Source of the DNA: Kofleriaceae bacterium
GTDB lineage: Bacteria; Myxococcota_A; Polyangia; Haliangiales; Haliangiaceae
Assembly: GCA_018057825.1 (NCBI GenBank)
Contig: JAGPCY010000005.1
Span: 1-64,000, forward strand
DNA length: 64,000 nucleotides
Direction: 5' to 3'
How positions within the stretch are numbered: the first letter of the stretch is position 1; each line of letters begins with the position of its first letter. Position numbers and translations under genes: made by a program. The notes below the pieces were generated by a model. That model was not told the DNA's origin and made no database searches. It was given only the letters and a program-made list of their open reading frames with translations. Positions 7,452-20,300 of the stretch are shown here, piece after piece.

Positions 7452-9485
7452 CTACGGCCCGCCCGGGCCGATCCAGATCTCGTCGAGGTTCAGGTGGCCC
7501 CAGCTCGCGTTCGACTCATCGACCGCGGCGATCGTCGCGGTCTGCCCGAGCAGATCGGGGACGTACCAGCTCACGTCGGTGAAGCGCTCCGACGGGGGCG
7601 TCGGCGGCGACGCGGTCCGCACCGGCTTGCCGTCGATGCGCAGCTCGATCCGCAGGCCGGGATCGCCGCCGCCGCCGCCCACGCGCATGCGGATCGTGTC
7701 GGCGTCGATCGTGAACGGGGCCGAGATCAACGTGCCGGTGGCGGCGTCGCCGCCGTGCATCGAGGTCGCGAACCACCGGCCGCCGAAGCGGCGGACCAGG
7801 CCCTGGCCGGGGACCTCCTTGCGCTCGGGGGCGTTGCCCCAGGCCGAGCCGAGCAAGGTCCAGCCGGCGAAGGACGCGCCCTCGAAGTCGAACAGCACCC
7901 GCCACCCCGCCGGCAGGGCGGCGCGCCCGGCCGGGACCCAGATCGAGTCGGGCACGATCTTGGCCCCGGTGTAGAGCCGCGGCCGGGCGGTGCGCGGCAC
8001 GAGATCGTCGGCGCGGTAGTAGCGGGTCAGCGGCCCGAGCTCGAGGTGCAGGTCGCGGTTGGCCAGGATGATCGCCGAGAACTCGCGGCCGCGCAGGGCC
8101 TCCTCGAGGCCGAGCACCGGGCGCGGCTTGCGCGCGGTCACGTCCTTCACGCCCATGCGGTGGACGTACATCGGCTTGCCGGCCAGGTGCGCGTACCACG
8201 GGTGCGACGGGATCCACACCCGGCCCGGCAGGGCGCGGATGGTCGCGATCAGCTCGTCGCCGGCCCGGCGATCGGCGGCGGTCGGGATGAAGGTCCGCGG
8301 GTTCCAGCGCGCCGACCACAGCTGGACGCCGAGGACGATCGCGGCGACCGCGGTCGCGGCGTGGGCGGCGGCCCGCGGCCAGGTCCGGGTCGGGAAGGGG
8401 CGGCCGTCGTCGCGGAGGAGCTCTTGCCCCGAGGCCAGGATCGCCGGGATCGCCAGCCCGGCGGCGATGCCGCCGTGGAGGAAGGCCGGCATGTAGGCGT
8501 TGAAGTGCGCGAACTCGGTGCCCCAGGCGATCGCGCCGACCACGGTCGAGACCGCGTAGACGTAGGTCCAGATGAGCAGCGCCTTGGCGGGGCCGGGCAG
8601 GCGGCGCCGCACGATCGCGCACGCCAGCACCACCACCAGCCCGACGGCGATGAGCGCGGTCGCCCAGGTGAAGCGGGTGAGGATCAGCTCGAACGATCGA
8701 TCGAAGCGATCGCGGTTCCAGTCGTGGGCCTGGTGGATCTCGTAGGCGTAGGTCCAGAACCAGCCGCCGGTGGTGCGCTGGAGCAAGGCCGCGCCGCCGA
8801 GGCCGACCACGCCGACCGCGGCGACATAGGTCGCGGCCCGCCGCCAGTTGAGCACCAGGATGAGCGGCCCGGCGGCCAGCGCGTAGATCACGCCGGTCTG
8901 CTTGGCGAAGAACGACAGGCCCAGGAGCGCGCCGGCGATCGCGATCCGGCGGTGGCCAGCGAAGCCCTCGGCGGCTCGGGCCCAGCGAGTCACCGCGACC
9001 AGACCGCCGGTCGCGATCAACAGGAACAACGTGTCGGCGCGCACCAGATCGTACCAGCCCTCCATGAACGGATAGGCGGCGGCGAACAGGCCCAGCCCGA
9101 GGAGCGCCCCGGCGATCGCGGCGCCGCGATGGCGCGGCGACCAGGCCACGGCGTTGCCGAGGGTCAGGCCGGCCAGCCCGACGAGCGCGAGGATCGAGAT
9201 CAGCCGTCCGAGCTGGTACGACAGCCCGGTGACCTCGCCGATCAGGGCCAAGAGGCCCGGGTAGAGCGGCGTATACAGGAACGAGATGTAGTCGACCGAC
9301 GGCGGACCGTAGATGCCGTCGCCGTTGGCGATGCGGGCGGCGCCGTGCAGCACGCCGCCCTCCATCCACTCGAGGTCGTAGGGGTACGGGAAGCGGGCGG
9401 CGACCGCCCACACCAGGAGGCCGATCTGCCACAGCCCCGGCATCGCCAGGAGCGACCAGAAGCCGGCGCGCAACCAGGTCGGCAT
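7452..9485 (-). CDS. GT-C type membrane glycosyltransferase with C-terminal jelly-roll domain
   Basis: 677 residues: an N-terminal polytopic region (about residues 8-410, roughly ten helices) followed by a soluble C-terminal region. The last ~150 residues (WTLLGSAWG, ATGTLISAPFTI, MRVGGGGGDPGL, WGHLNLDEIWIG) have the repeating pattern of jelly-roll carbohydrate-binding modules found at the ends of secreted GH32-type enzymes. The fusion suggests an enzyme that transfers a sugar and binds glycan outside the membrane; this is an inference. The ATG at 9485 is chosen because it lies two bases past the stop of the upstream gene and starts MPTWLRAGF, directly before TM1. Co-transcribed with the 9488-12169 gene. 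Confidence 0.75.
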   Translation of the reverse strand: MPTWLRAGFWSLLAMPGLWQIGLLVWAVAARFPYPYDLEWMEGGVLHGAARIANGDGIYGPPSVDYISFLYTPLYPGLLALIGEVTGLSYQLGRLISILALVGLAGLTLGNAVAWSPRHRGAAIAGALLGLGLFAAAYPFMEGWYDLVRADTLFLLIATGGLVAVTRWARAAEGFAGHRRIAIAGALLGLSFFAKQTGVIYALAAGPLILVLNWRRAATYVAAVGVVGLGGAALLQRTTGGWFWTYAYEIHQAHDWNRDRFDRSFELILTRFTWATALIAVGLVVVLACAIVRRRLPGPAKALLIWTYVYAVSTVVGAIAWGTEFAHFNAYMPAFLHGGIAAGLAIPAILASGQELLRDDGRPFPTRTWPRAAAHAATAVAAIVLGVQLWSARWNPRTFIPTAADRRAGDELIATIRALPGRVWIPSHPWYAHLAGKPMYVHRMGVKDVTARKPRPVLGLEEALRGREFSAIILANRDLHLELGPLTRYYRADDLVPRTARPRLYTGAKIVPDSIWVPAGRAALPAGWRVLFDFEGASFAGWTLLGSAWGNAPERKEVPGQGLVRRFGGRWFATSMHGGDAATGTLISAPFTIDADTIRMRVGGGGGDPGLRIELRIDGKPVRTASPPTPPSERFTDVSWYVPDLLGQTATIAAVDESNASWGHLNLDEIWIGPGGP

Positions 9486-9487
9486 GG

Positions 9488-12169
<2,682 letters not shown>

Positions 12170-12178
12170 CGACCGCGG

Positions 12179-12184
12179 AAGCTA
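12179..12184 (-). promoter_or_regulatory. -10 box TAGCTT, 9 nt before ATG of the sulfatase-like gene
   Basis: On the minus strand TAGCTT, then 9 nt, then the ATG at 12169. It fits the leaderless pattern seen across the window. No clear -35 element. Confidence 0.4.
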
Positions 12185-12266
12185 ACCGGAGCCGGCCCCG
12201 GTGTCGACCGGCCGTGACCGCGAGGTCGACTTGCATCGCCGGGCGCGAAAAGGGAGGCTCGGCCCG

Positions 12267-14102
12267 ATGTCGCTTCGGACTGCGCCGCCGCCGCCGGGCC
12301 CCCGGTGGGCCGGACCGTGGGCCGAGGTCGCCCGCTTCGCGCCCCTGGCCCTGGCCGCGCTGGTCCTGGTCTGGCACGCCCAGCAATACGACTTCGTCAC
12401 CGACGACGCGTACATCTCGTTCGTGTTCGCGCGCAACCTCGCCGAGCACGGCGCCCTGGTGTTCAACCTCGGCGATCCGGTCGAGGGCTACACCAACTTC
12501 TTGTGGACCTTCGGCCTGGGGCTCCTGATGGTGGTGGGCATCCCGCCCGAGCTGGCGTCGCGGATCGCCGGGGTCGGCTTTGGCCTGGGCGTCCTGGCGA
12601 TGAGCTTCCGCCTCGCCGAGCGGCTCCTCGGGCGTGGCCACCCGCTGGCGGCGTTGCCCGCGCTGCTCCTGGCGTCGTCGAGCGGCTTCGCCTGCTGGTC
12701 GTCGGGTGGCCTCGAGACCCAGCTCTACACCTTCCTCATCATGGTCGCCCTCGACGGCTACCTGGCGGCCGCGGACGGCGACGAGGCCGGTGGCCTGCGG
12801 CGGATGGCGATCGCCCTGGCGCTGGCGGCGATGACCCGGCCCGAGGGCCTGCTGATCGCCGGGCTCATCGTCGTGCACCGGCTCGCGAGCAACCTGCTTC
12901 TCGACCGCCGCCTGGCGCCGCGCCGCACCGAGTGGCTGGCCGCCGGGTGGTTCCTGGCGCTGTGGGCGCCGTGGTTCGCGTGGCGCGCCTGGTACTACGG
13001 CTGGCCGTTCCCCAACACGTACTACGTCAAGGCCGCGGGCGCGGCGGCGCCGGGCTACGACGCCAAGATGCGGGCCAACGGCTGGCACTACGTCGGCCGC
13101 TGGTTCACCCAGACCGGCCTGGCCTGGGCCGCGCCGCTGGCCGTCGTCGGGCTGATCGCGCGGCCGGCGCACCGGGTGCGCTTCGCCTTCGTCAGCCTGA
13201 CCGCGCTGATCGCCGTCGTCTACCTCCGCTACGTCGTCGGCGTCGGCGGCGACTTCATGGGCCTCCACCGCTTCATCATGCCGCTGTTCCCGCTGGCCGC
13301 CCTGGCGCTCACCCTCGGCCTGGTCAACCTGGGGGCCGCGGTCCGGCTGCCCGGCGGCGTCGCCCGGGTCGCGATCGGCGCCGGCCTGGCGATCGCGATC
13401 GGCGCCGCGATCGCGCGGACCCAGGTCGCGCCCGGCCAGCGCGAGCTGGTGTTGCCCTGGCTGGCCGCTGGCCTGGTGATCGCCGGCGCCGGGGTGGTCG
13501 CCGCGCGCGGCCTCGTGCCGACGCTGCCGCGGTCGCTGACGATCGCGATCGCCGTCGCCGGCGGCCTGGCCGTCCTGGTCCCCTTCGCCCTCCGCCAGCG
13601 CGAGCTGACCCGGCGGTCGCTGGCGACCGGCAACTACGCCAACGATCGCGGCATCGACACCCCGGCCTTCCTGCGCGCCTACACCGGCGATCGCGCGAAG
13701 ATCGGCAAGGCCCTGGCGCCGTGTGTCCGCCCCGATGATTTTGCCATCTTCGGCGGTGTCGGCGCTTTGCCGTATTACGCTCGGCTGCGCGGGATCGACG
13801 TCTTTGGCCTGGTGTCGTCGCGGGTCGCCCACGAGGTGCCGCGCACCAACCCGCGGGCCGGCCACAACAAGTGGGGCCCCGACGCGCTCATGGCCGAGCA
13901 CCAGCCGACGATCGTGCTGTCCTGCTACGACCTGCGGAAGAGCCCCGGGGTCGCGCCGCTCGGCCACTGCGCCGGCGCGTGGCAGGCCCGCGGCTTCGAG
14001 CGGGTCAGCCTGCGGGTCCCCGGCCTGGTCGAGCGCGGCGAGCATCTGACGTTCCTGGTCCGGCGCGATCGCAACTTCTCGTGTCCCGGGCTCGTGCGAT
14101 GA
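12267..14102 (+). CDS. AftB-like polytopic glycosyltransferase
   Basis: A 611-residue membrane protein. The first outside loop has [18 protein letters not shown] and [10 protein letters not shown], the signature of the family that includes the mycobacterial terminal arabinofuranosyltransferase AftB; the DD pair is the likely catalytic or sugar-phosphate-binding site. About ten to twelve TM helices follow, then a short periplasmic tail. The ATG at 12267 is chosen over a GTG at 12201 because GGGAGG lies about 10 nt upstream (12252-12257). It begins a three-gene plus-strand unit with four-base overlaps. The donor is probably a polyprenyl-phosphate sugar. The family is known from cell-wall arabinan, but the sugar here is unknown. 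Confidence 0.8.
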   Translation: MSLRTAPPPPGPRWAGPWAEVARFAPLALAALVLVWHAQQYDFVTDDAYISFVFARNLAEHGALVFNLGDPVEGYTNFLWTFGLGLLMVVGIPPELASRIAGVGFGLGVLAMSFRLAERLLGRGHPLAALPALLLASSSGFACWSSGGLETQLYTFLIMVALDGYLAAADGDEAGGLRRMAIALALAAMTRPEGLLIAGLIVVHRLASNLLLDRRLAPRRTEWLAAGWFLALWAPWFAWRAWYYGWPFPNTYYVKAAGAAAPGYDAKMRANGWHYVGRWFTQTGLAWAAPLAVVGLIARPAHRVRFAFVSLTALIAVVYLRYVVGVGGDFMGLHRFIMPLFPLAALALTLGLVNLGAAVRLPGGVARVAIGAGLAIAIGAAIARTQVAPGQRELVLPWLAAGLVIAGAGVVAARGLVPTLPRSLTIAIAVAGGLAVLVPFALRQRELTRRSLATGNYANDRGIDTPAFLRAYTGDRAKIGKALAPCVRPDDFAIFGGVGALPYYARLRGIDVFGLVSSRVAHEVPRTNPRAGHNKWGPDALMAEHQPTIVLSCYDLRKSPGVAPLGHCAGAWQARGFERVSLRVPGLVERGEHLTFLVRRDRNFSCPGLVR

Positions 14103-16141
14103 CCGGTCGCGCGATGGCGGTGCGGGCCGCGATCGCCGTGGTCCTGTCGGTGCTGGTGCTGGTCGTGCGCGCCGCCTGGGTGACGCCGCCCCTCGCGCAG
14201 CTCCGCGTCGACGCCAGCGTGCCGAGCGATCCGCCGGGCACGCTCGCCCGGGTCGGCGGCCTGCACCTGCCGCGCGGCGGCCCCTACGTCCTGGGCTTCG
14301 CCGCCCAAGGCGTCGCCGAGCTCACCGTCGACGGCCAGCGCCCGCTGCGCGGCCGCGGCGTGGTGACGACCCGCGTGGTCTTGCCGGCCGGGGCGGTCGG
14401 CCTACGGTTCGCGGCGCCGCCGGGGGCGCGCCTGATCTGGCATCCGCCGGGGCGGCGCGGCGACCCCGAGTACGTCCCGGCGTCGTCCTTGGCGCCGACC
14501 GTGGCCGTGGCCGCGACGCGGTCCAACCCCGGCACCGCCCGCGGCGACGCCCTCGCGGCCTGGGCGATCGTCGCGATCGTCGTCGGCGCGATCGGCCTGG
14601 GACGGCGGGCCCGCCCGACGCTGCCGCCGGCCGCGCCGATCGACGGGCCGGCGCGCTGGCGTCGACGCTTGACCTCGCCGACCGGGGTCGCCCTGGCGGT
14701 GTTCGCGCTGGCCGCGGCGGTGCGGCTGTGGGATCTGGGGGCCGCCGGCCAGACCTGGGACGAGGACACCTACTGGTCGGCCGGCCGCAACTACGTCCAG
14801 AACCTGGTGCGCGGCGACCTCGACGCCCTGGCCTGGCGGTGGAACTACGAGCACCCGCCGATCACCAAGTACCTGGCCGGTCTAGGCGGGCTGGCCGACG
14901 ACGACTTCGCCGGGGCGCGCGCGCTGTCGGCCCTGGTCATGGCGGCGGCGTGCGCGGTGCTCGTGCTGATCGGCCGGCGCCTGGTCGACCTGCGGGTCGG
15001 CGCGCTGGCCGGGGTGATCGCGGCCCTGGCGCCCCACCTGATCGCCCACGGTCAGATCGTCGGCCACGAGGCGCCGTCGGTGGCGGCCTGGGTGCTGGCG
15101 CTGTGGGCGTCGCTGCGGGTGTGGGACGCCGGCGACCGCGGGCGGCCGGTCTACGCGCGGATGGCGCTGGTCGGCGCCATCCTCGGGCTGGCGATCATGA
15201 CCCGGTTCGTCAACGGCCTGGCCGCGCCGGCGATCGGCGTGACCATCCTCGTCACCGCGCCTCCGGGGGCCCGGGCGCGCGCCGTGGGGCTGGGCCTGGC
15301 GATCATCCCCGCGGTCGCGATCGCCACCGCGATCGCGGTGTGGCCGCGGCTGTGGTCAGCGCCGATCGATCATCTGGTCGAGGCCTGGGACAAGCTCAAG
15401 GGCACCCACTCCGGCGAGCCGTTCTTCGGTCAGATCACCGCGACCCCGCCGCGCTGGTACTTCCTGGCCTACCTCGGCGCGACCACGCCGGTGGTGATCC
15501 TCGTCCTGGCGCTGGGCGGCGCGATCGGGTGGGCGCGGCGCTCGCGGCGCGACCTGGCGATCATCCTCGTGTGGCTCCTCGCGCCGCTGGGTGTGATGCT
15601 GTCGCCGGTGCGCCAGGACGGCATCCGCTACGTCTTGCCGATCGTCGCCCTCCTCGCGCTGCCGGCCTCGGTCGGGCTGGTCGCCGCCGCCGATCGGCTG
15701 GCGATCATGACCCGGCCGGTCGCGCGGCAGGTGGTCCCGGCGGTGGTCGCGCTGTACCTGCTGGTCACCATCGCGCGGGTGCATCCGTACTACCTCGACT
15801 ACTACAACGAGGCGGTCGGCGGCCCGGCCGGCGTCGCCCGGGCCCGACGCTTCGAGGTCGCGTGGTGGGGCGAGGGGCTCGATCGCGCGATCGCCTACGT
15901 CAACCGCCACGCCGCGGTCGGCGATCGCGTGCACCGCGATTGCGTCGAGCCGACCCACCTGACCTGGTTCCGCGGCGACCTGTGGGAGCCGGTCCGCGAT
16001 CCGCGGGCCGCGCAGTGGATCGTCCACTATCAGCCGAGCTGGCGGCCGTGCCCGATCCCGCCCGACGCGGTCCGGGTCTACCGGGTCGCGGTCGCCGGGG
16101 CGCCCCTGGCCGACGTCTACCGCCGAGGAGGACCGCCATGA
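14099..16141 (+). CDS. PMT-family-like membrane glycosyltransferase with N-terminal beta domain
   Basis: 680 residues. TM1 (about residues 8-26) is followed by a beta-rich soluble insert (about 30-150), a second TM, and then the GT-C core: TWDEDTYWSAGRNY (about 220-233, with the acidic pair), EHPPITKYLAG, and about ten helices. The C-terminal 100 residues (from YYNEAVGGPAG) are soluble. The ordering resembles dolichyl-phosphate-mannose-type O-mannosyltransferases (PMT/GT39) and ArnT. The ATG at 14099 overlaps the stop of the preceding gene (ATGA), which rules out the long in-frame extension upstream. Likely works with the AftB-like protein on the same surface glycan or glycoprotein. Confidence 0.8.
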   Translation: MTGRAMAVRAAIAVVLSVLVLVVRAAWVTPPLAQLRVDASVPSDPPGTLARVGGLHLPRGGPYVLGFAAQGVAELTVDGQRPLRGRGVVTTRVVLPAGAVGLRFAAPPGARLIWHPPGRRGDPEYVPASSLAPTVAVAATRSNPGTARGDALAAWAIVAIVVGAIGLGRRARPTLPPAAPIDGPARWRRRLTSPTGVALAVFALAAAVRLWDLGAAGQTWDEDTYWSAGRNYVQNLVRGDLDALAWRWNYEHPPITKYLAGLGGLADDDFAGARALSALVMAAACAVLVLIGRRLVDLRVGALAGVIAALAPHLIAHGQIVGHEAPSVAAWVLALWASLRVWDAGDRGRPVYARMALVGAILGLAIMTRFVNGLAAPAIGVTILVTAPPGARARAVGLGLAIIPAVAIATAIAVWPRLWSAPIDHLVEAWDKLKGTHSGEPFFGQITATPPRWYFLAYLGATTPVVILVLALGGAIGWARRSRRDLAIILVWLLAPLGVMLSPVRQDGIRYVLPIVALLALPASVGLVAAADRLAIMTRPVARQVVPAVVALYLLVTIARVHPYYLDYYNEAVGGPAGVARARRFEVAWWGEGLDRAIAYVNRHAAVGDRVHRDCVEPTHLTWFRGDLWEPVRDPRAAQWIVHYQPSWRPCPIPPDAVRVYRVAVAGAPLADVYRRGGPP

Positions 16142-16758
16142 ACCCCCGCCGCCTGGCGATCTACGCCGAGGCCGATCGCCTGACCGCGGCGGTCGCCGAC
16201 GCCACCGGCCTGGCCTGCCCGACCGGATGTGGCGCGTGCTGCGTCCGCACGCCGCCTCACGTCAGCGTCGCCGACGTCGCGCCCCTGGCCCGCGCCGCGA
16301 TCGCGGCCGGCGAGGGCGAGGCGTTGCACGCTCGGGCGACCGCGCTGGGCGCCGGGCCGTGCGCGCTGTTCGCGCCCGGCCAGCTCCCCGGGGGCTGCAC
16401 GGTCTACGCCATCCGGCCGATCATCTGCCGGCTGTTCGCCTTCGCCGCGGTCCGCGACAAGCGCGGCGCGCCCGAGCTGGCGATCTGCCGCGAGCACAGC
16501 GCCGCCGATCCCGGTGCCCGCGGCCGGGTCGACGCCTACCTCTCGGCTGGCGGCGAGGTCGCGATGTTCGCCGACCTGCAGTCCGAGGCCCACGAGCCCG
16601 ACGACGGTCCGGCCGCGCTCGTGCCGATCAACCACGCCCTGGTCGCCGCCCTCGAGCGCGAGCTCTTGCGCGCGCGCTACGGCAGCGGCGCGAACAGCGC
16701 CTGCCAGGACGGCTCCATCGCCGAGCCGAGCGAATCGAGCGAGTCGTCCTCGGCCTGA
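16138..16758 (+). CDS. YkgJ-type cysteine-cluster (CxxCxxCC) metal-chelating protein
   Basis: 206 residues with the family's N-terminal Cys cluster CPTGCGACC (about residues 27-35) and the downstream IRPIICRLF segment (about 101-109), ligands for a zinc or iron centre. The usual YkgJ domain ends near residue 150; the C-terminal tail (ending EPSESSESSSA) is low-complexity. The ATG at 16138 overlaps the preceding stop by four bases, so it is translationally coupled to the transferase genes. Its last 82 bases overlap the end of the convergent gene at 16677-17222. Function in the glycan operon is unknown; related proteins are often annotated as metal chaperones or oxidoreductase partners. Confidence 0.85.
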   Translation: MNPRRLAIYAEADRLTAAVADATGLACPTGCGACCVRTPPHVSVADVAPLARAAIAAGEGEALHARATALGAGPCALFAPGQLPGGCTVYAIRPIICRLFAFAAVRDKRGAPELAICREHSAADPGARGRVDAYLSAGGEVAMFADLQSEAHEPDDGPAALVPINHALVAALERELLRARYGSGANSACQDGSIAEPSESSESSSA

Positions 16759-17222
16759 GGCTTGGGCTGCGGCTTGGCGGCGTCGGCCGCGACCCGGTGG
16801 CCGGTGACGTTCCACGACTGGGTGCAGAAGGCCTTGTTCGAGAGGTAGTACTCGGCGACCAGCACGCCCGAGAGAACCTCGTCGGTGTTGTCGGTGCCGG
16901 TGACCGAGCCGGCCAGCGAGAACCGGCCGTCGAGGCCCTGGATCGAGGTCCGTCCGATCTTCGAGGTCGCCTTGACCCGGCCGCCCTTGGCGGCGCTGCC
17001 GGTCATGACCGGCATGCGCTCGATGTCGACGGTGATCGCGTTGCCCTTGCGCTTGGCGATCTCGACCTTGCCGGTGGTCAGGACCATGCCGGTGTCCTGG
17101 CAGTTGGTCGTGACCTCCTTGTAGAGGACCGACCAGGTGCCGGCGACGGCGCGCGCGTGGTCGTTGTCGGCGGAGGCGGTCATCGGGACGGCCAGGGCGG
17201 CGAGCACGAGCAGGGTGCGCAT
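16677..17222 (-). CDS. Secreted protein of unknown function
   Basis: A 181-residue protein with a classic signal peptide (MRTLLVLAALAVPMTASA) and cleavage near ASA-DN. The mature part is beta-rich, with two cysteines (in TTNCQDTG and KAFCTQSW) that could form a disulfide. The alternation GTWSVLYKE ... GLDGRFSLAGSVTG ... VLVAEYYLS hints at a lipocalin-like barrel, which I cannot confirm. The ATG at 17222 is chosen over 17234 because AGGGAA precedes it by about 6 nt. The C-terminal 27 codons overlap the convergent YkgJ gene; the tail sequence is Asp/Ser/Pro-rich and probably unstructured. Confidence 0.7.
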   Translation of the reverse strand: MRTLLVLAALAVPMTASADNDHARAVAGTWSVLYKEVTTNCQDTGMVLTTGKVEIAKRKGNAITVDIERMPVMTGSAAKGGRVKATSKIGRTSIQGLDGRFSLAGSVTGTDNTDEVLSGVLVAEYYLSNKAFCTQSWNVTGHRVAADAAKPQPKPQAEDDSLDSLGSAMEPSWQALFAPLP

Positions 17223-17360
17223 GGGTTCCCTCATGAGACGGGGCGCGGCCGGGCGTGATTCAACGCACCGTTCGCCCGCTGACGATCGCCCAGGTCGAGG
17301 CCAAAGGCGAGGCAGAATCGCAGGTTGTCGGATGTAGGCGGCGGTGGCCGGACGCCCACG

Positions 17361-20300
17361 TCACGGCGCGGCGGCGGTGGTCGGCGCGTCGCGATAGACC
17401 ACGGTCGTCGACATCGTCTTCACGTCGGCGCTCTCGCGGGCGACGATCGTGATCACGTTCGAGCCCGGCCACAGCGGGATCTCGCCCGACAGCGCGAGCG
17501 TCCTCGGATCGGCGCCGCCGCGGTTCGAGCGGTACAGCACCTTGCGGGTCTGGATCTTGGCGGCGCTGTTGGCGACGAAGACGTAGACGTCCTCGACGTG
17601 GGTGTCGTCGGTCACCGTCCCGGTCAAGGTCAGGCGCGCGGCGGTGGTGTCGTGGGTCGGCGTCGACACCCGGATGGTCGGCGGCGTGACCTGGTAGCGC
17701 GCGGTCACCGAGCCGCCCGGCTTGCCGCCCGAGCGGCCGATCGCCCGGGTCGCGACGAAGCCCGGGGCGCCGTCGTCGAGCTCGACCTTGGTCCACGGGC
17801 CGACCGTGCCGAGCACCTTCCACCGCGTGCCGCGGGCCGCGGTCGCGATCACCGCGGCGTCGGCCGACGCGCCCTCTCGCAGCTCGGTGTTGTTGGCCTT
17901 GGCCTCGACCACGCCGCCGGCCGCGACCACCGCGGCGCCGCTCGACATGACCGGGAACTTCAGCTTCTCGCCCGACTGCGCGCCGACCTGGGCGTCGTAG
18001 ATCACCAGCTCAATGTCCGCGGTGTCGCCGACCAGATCGGGCTGCACCGTGAACGCGAACTCGACGGTCTTCTCGCCGCCCGCCGGCAGCTCGCCGATCT
18101 CCATGCGCGAGCTGTCGAGGACGACGCCGTCGCCGCTGGCGTTGCGCAGGACCGCGGTGGTCTCGGTGGCCGGGCCGTCGCCGGTGTTGCGGACGCTGAC
18201 CCGCATGCGGTGGCGCTCGCGCCGCTGCAAGAGGCCGTCGCCGTTGCCCTCGTCGATGAGCTGGTGGCGGTAGGCGAAGGTCGGCCGCGGCGCGGCCTCG
18301 ATCGCGACCGACACCGGCGGCACCGGCGCGGTCGCGCCCCGGGCCTCGGCCAGGTCGAAGGTCAGGCGATCGACCCGGCGGATCGCGTCCTTGGGCACCT
18401 CGACCCAGGTCGTGAAGGTGCGGGTCTGGCCCGGGGCGACCTTGCCGATCACCAGCTCGTCGTCGTCGAAGATGCCGTCGTCGGCGTGGGTCCGCAGGTG
18501 GACGCGGTAGGCCGGGCCGGCGCCGCTGTTGGTCACGGTCGCGGTCATCGCCACCTTGGCGCCGGGCGCCAGCGGGCCGGGCTGATCGAGGGCGACGGTG
18601 GCGGTCAGCTTGGCCGGCGGCTCCGCGGTGGCCGGCGGCGCCGACCAGTCGACCCCGAGCTTGCCCAGGGCCGCGCCCAGCTTGGCCTCCTCGGCGACCC
18701 GGCGCTTGGTGATGAGCGCGCGCGCCGCCTTGATCATGGCCGGCCGATCGTCGGCGCCGGCCTCGACCAGGAGGTCGCGGGCCAAGACGGTCTCGAAGTC
18801 CATGACGATGTCGTCGTCCGGATCGTCGTCGTCGGTCGGCGGCGGCGCGTCGGCCGGCCGATCCTTGGGCTTCTCGTAGAGGAACGGCAGCTCGTAGCTC
18901 GGCTGGTCGGTGTCCTTGGCGAAGCTCGAGGTCAGGTGGGCGTCGAGATCCTTCTCGCCCCACGAGCGGGTCGGCGGCAACAGCCGGAGGAAGTCCTCGG
19001 GGCCGTCGTTGTCGGCCGGCACGAACTGCCGCGCCAGGGCGACGTCGGGGACGATCCCGACCCCCTGGATCGAGCGGTCGCCCGGGGTCAGGTACTGCTC
19101 GACCGTGAGCTTGAGCGTCGTGCCGTCGCGGTCGTTGCGGTAGAGCTGCTGGACCGAGCCCTTGCCGAAGCTGCGGGTGCCGACGATCAGCGCGCGGTCG
19201 AGGTTCTTGAGCGCGCCGGCGACGATCTCGGAGGCCGAGGCCGAGCCGCTGTTGATCAAGACGACCACCGGGAAGTTGGTCTCGGCGTCGCCGCGCTCGG
19301 CCCGGCGCGGCTTGCGCTGGCCGCCCTTGACGGTGGTCACGATCGTGCCGCGGTCGACGAACAGATCGGCGGTCGTGACCGCCTGGTCGAGCAGCCCACC
19401 CGGGTTGCCGCGTAGATCGAGGATGATGCCGGTGGCGCCGCCGGCCCGCAGCTCGGTCAGCGCCCGGTCGGTCTCGGCGCCGGTCGAGCCCTGGAAGTTG
19501 GAGATCTTGATCAGGCCAACTCCGCCGTCGAGGAGCTTGGCCCGCACCGACTCGCTCGAGATCTCGGCGCGGATCAGATCGAAGCGCATGGGATCGGCGA
19601 CGCCCTTGCGGCTGATCCACAGGGTCACCGGGGTCTCGGGCTTGCCGCGCATGCGATCGACCGCCTCGTCGCTGGTCAACACGTCGGTCGACTGGTGGTC
19701 GATCTTGACGATGTGATCGCCGGCCTTGATCCCGGCCCGGCCGGCCGGGGTGTTCTTCATCGGCCGCACCACCATCAGCTTGCGGTCGATCATCCGGATC
19801 ACGATGCCCAGGCCGCCGAACTTGCCGCTGGTCGAGGCGTCGAGCTCGCGCGCGGCCTCGGGATCCATCAGCACCGAGTGCGGGTCGAGGGTCTCGAGCA
19901 TGCCGTTGACCGCGGCGTACTCGACCGCGGCCAGGTCGGCGCCCGGGTTCATGTTGGGCTCGACGAACGCGAAGATCTGCTTGAGCGTCTTGGCCAGGCG
20001 CCACGGCGAGTCGACGTCGGCGGTCGAGAAGGTCTGGCGCTTGTCGTTGACGACCACGGTCAGGCGATCGGCGGCCTCATCGGGCTCGACCAGCACCTCG
20101 GGGATGTTGAGCTGCACCGAGTCGAGGGCCTGATACAGCATCTTCTTGGGATCGATTCGCGAGGGATCGACGTAGGCCTCCTTGATCCGGATCAGGGTCA
20201 GGTGGAAGGCCTTCAGCTCCGACAGATCGTGGCGCGGCACCGCGGCGGTGCCGGGGGCCGCCCAGGCCGACGGCGTCGAGAACGCCACCCCGCTCACCCC

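Noticed and set aside
12201-12266. GTG at 12201 as the start of the AftB-like gene
   Set aside because: The extra 22 residues are charged and unlike a membrane protein N-terminus. The ATG at 12267 has GGGAGG at proper distance.
17325-19415. Long open frames on the opposite strand of real genes (also 24016-26784 minus, 5298-7379 minus, 38137-41412 plus)
   Set aside because: Very high GC removes stop codons from shadow frames. Their translations are low-complexity Arg/Gly/Ala/Pro, while the opposite strand encodes complete known families.
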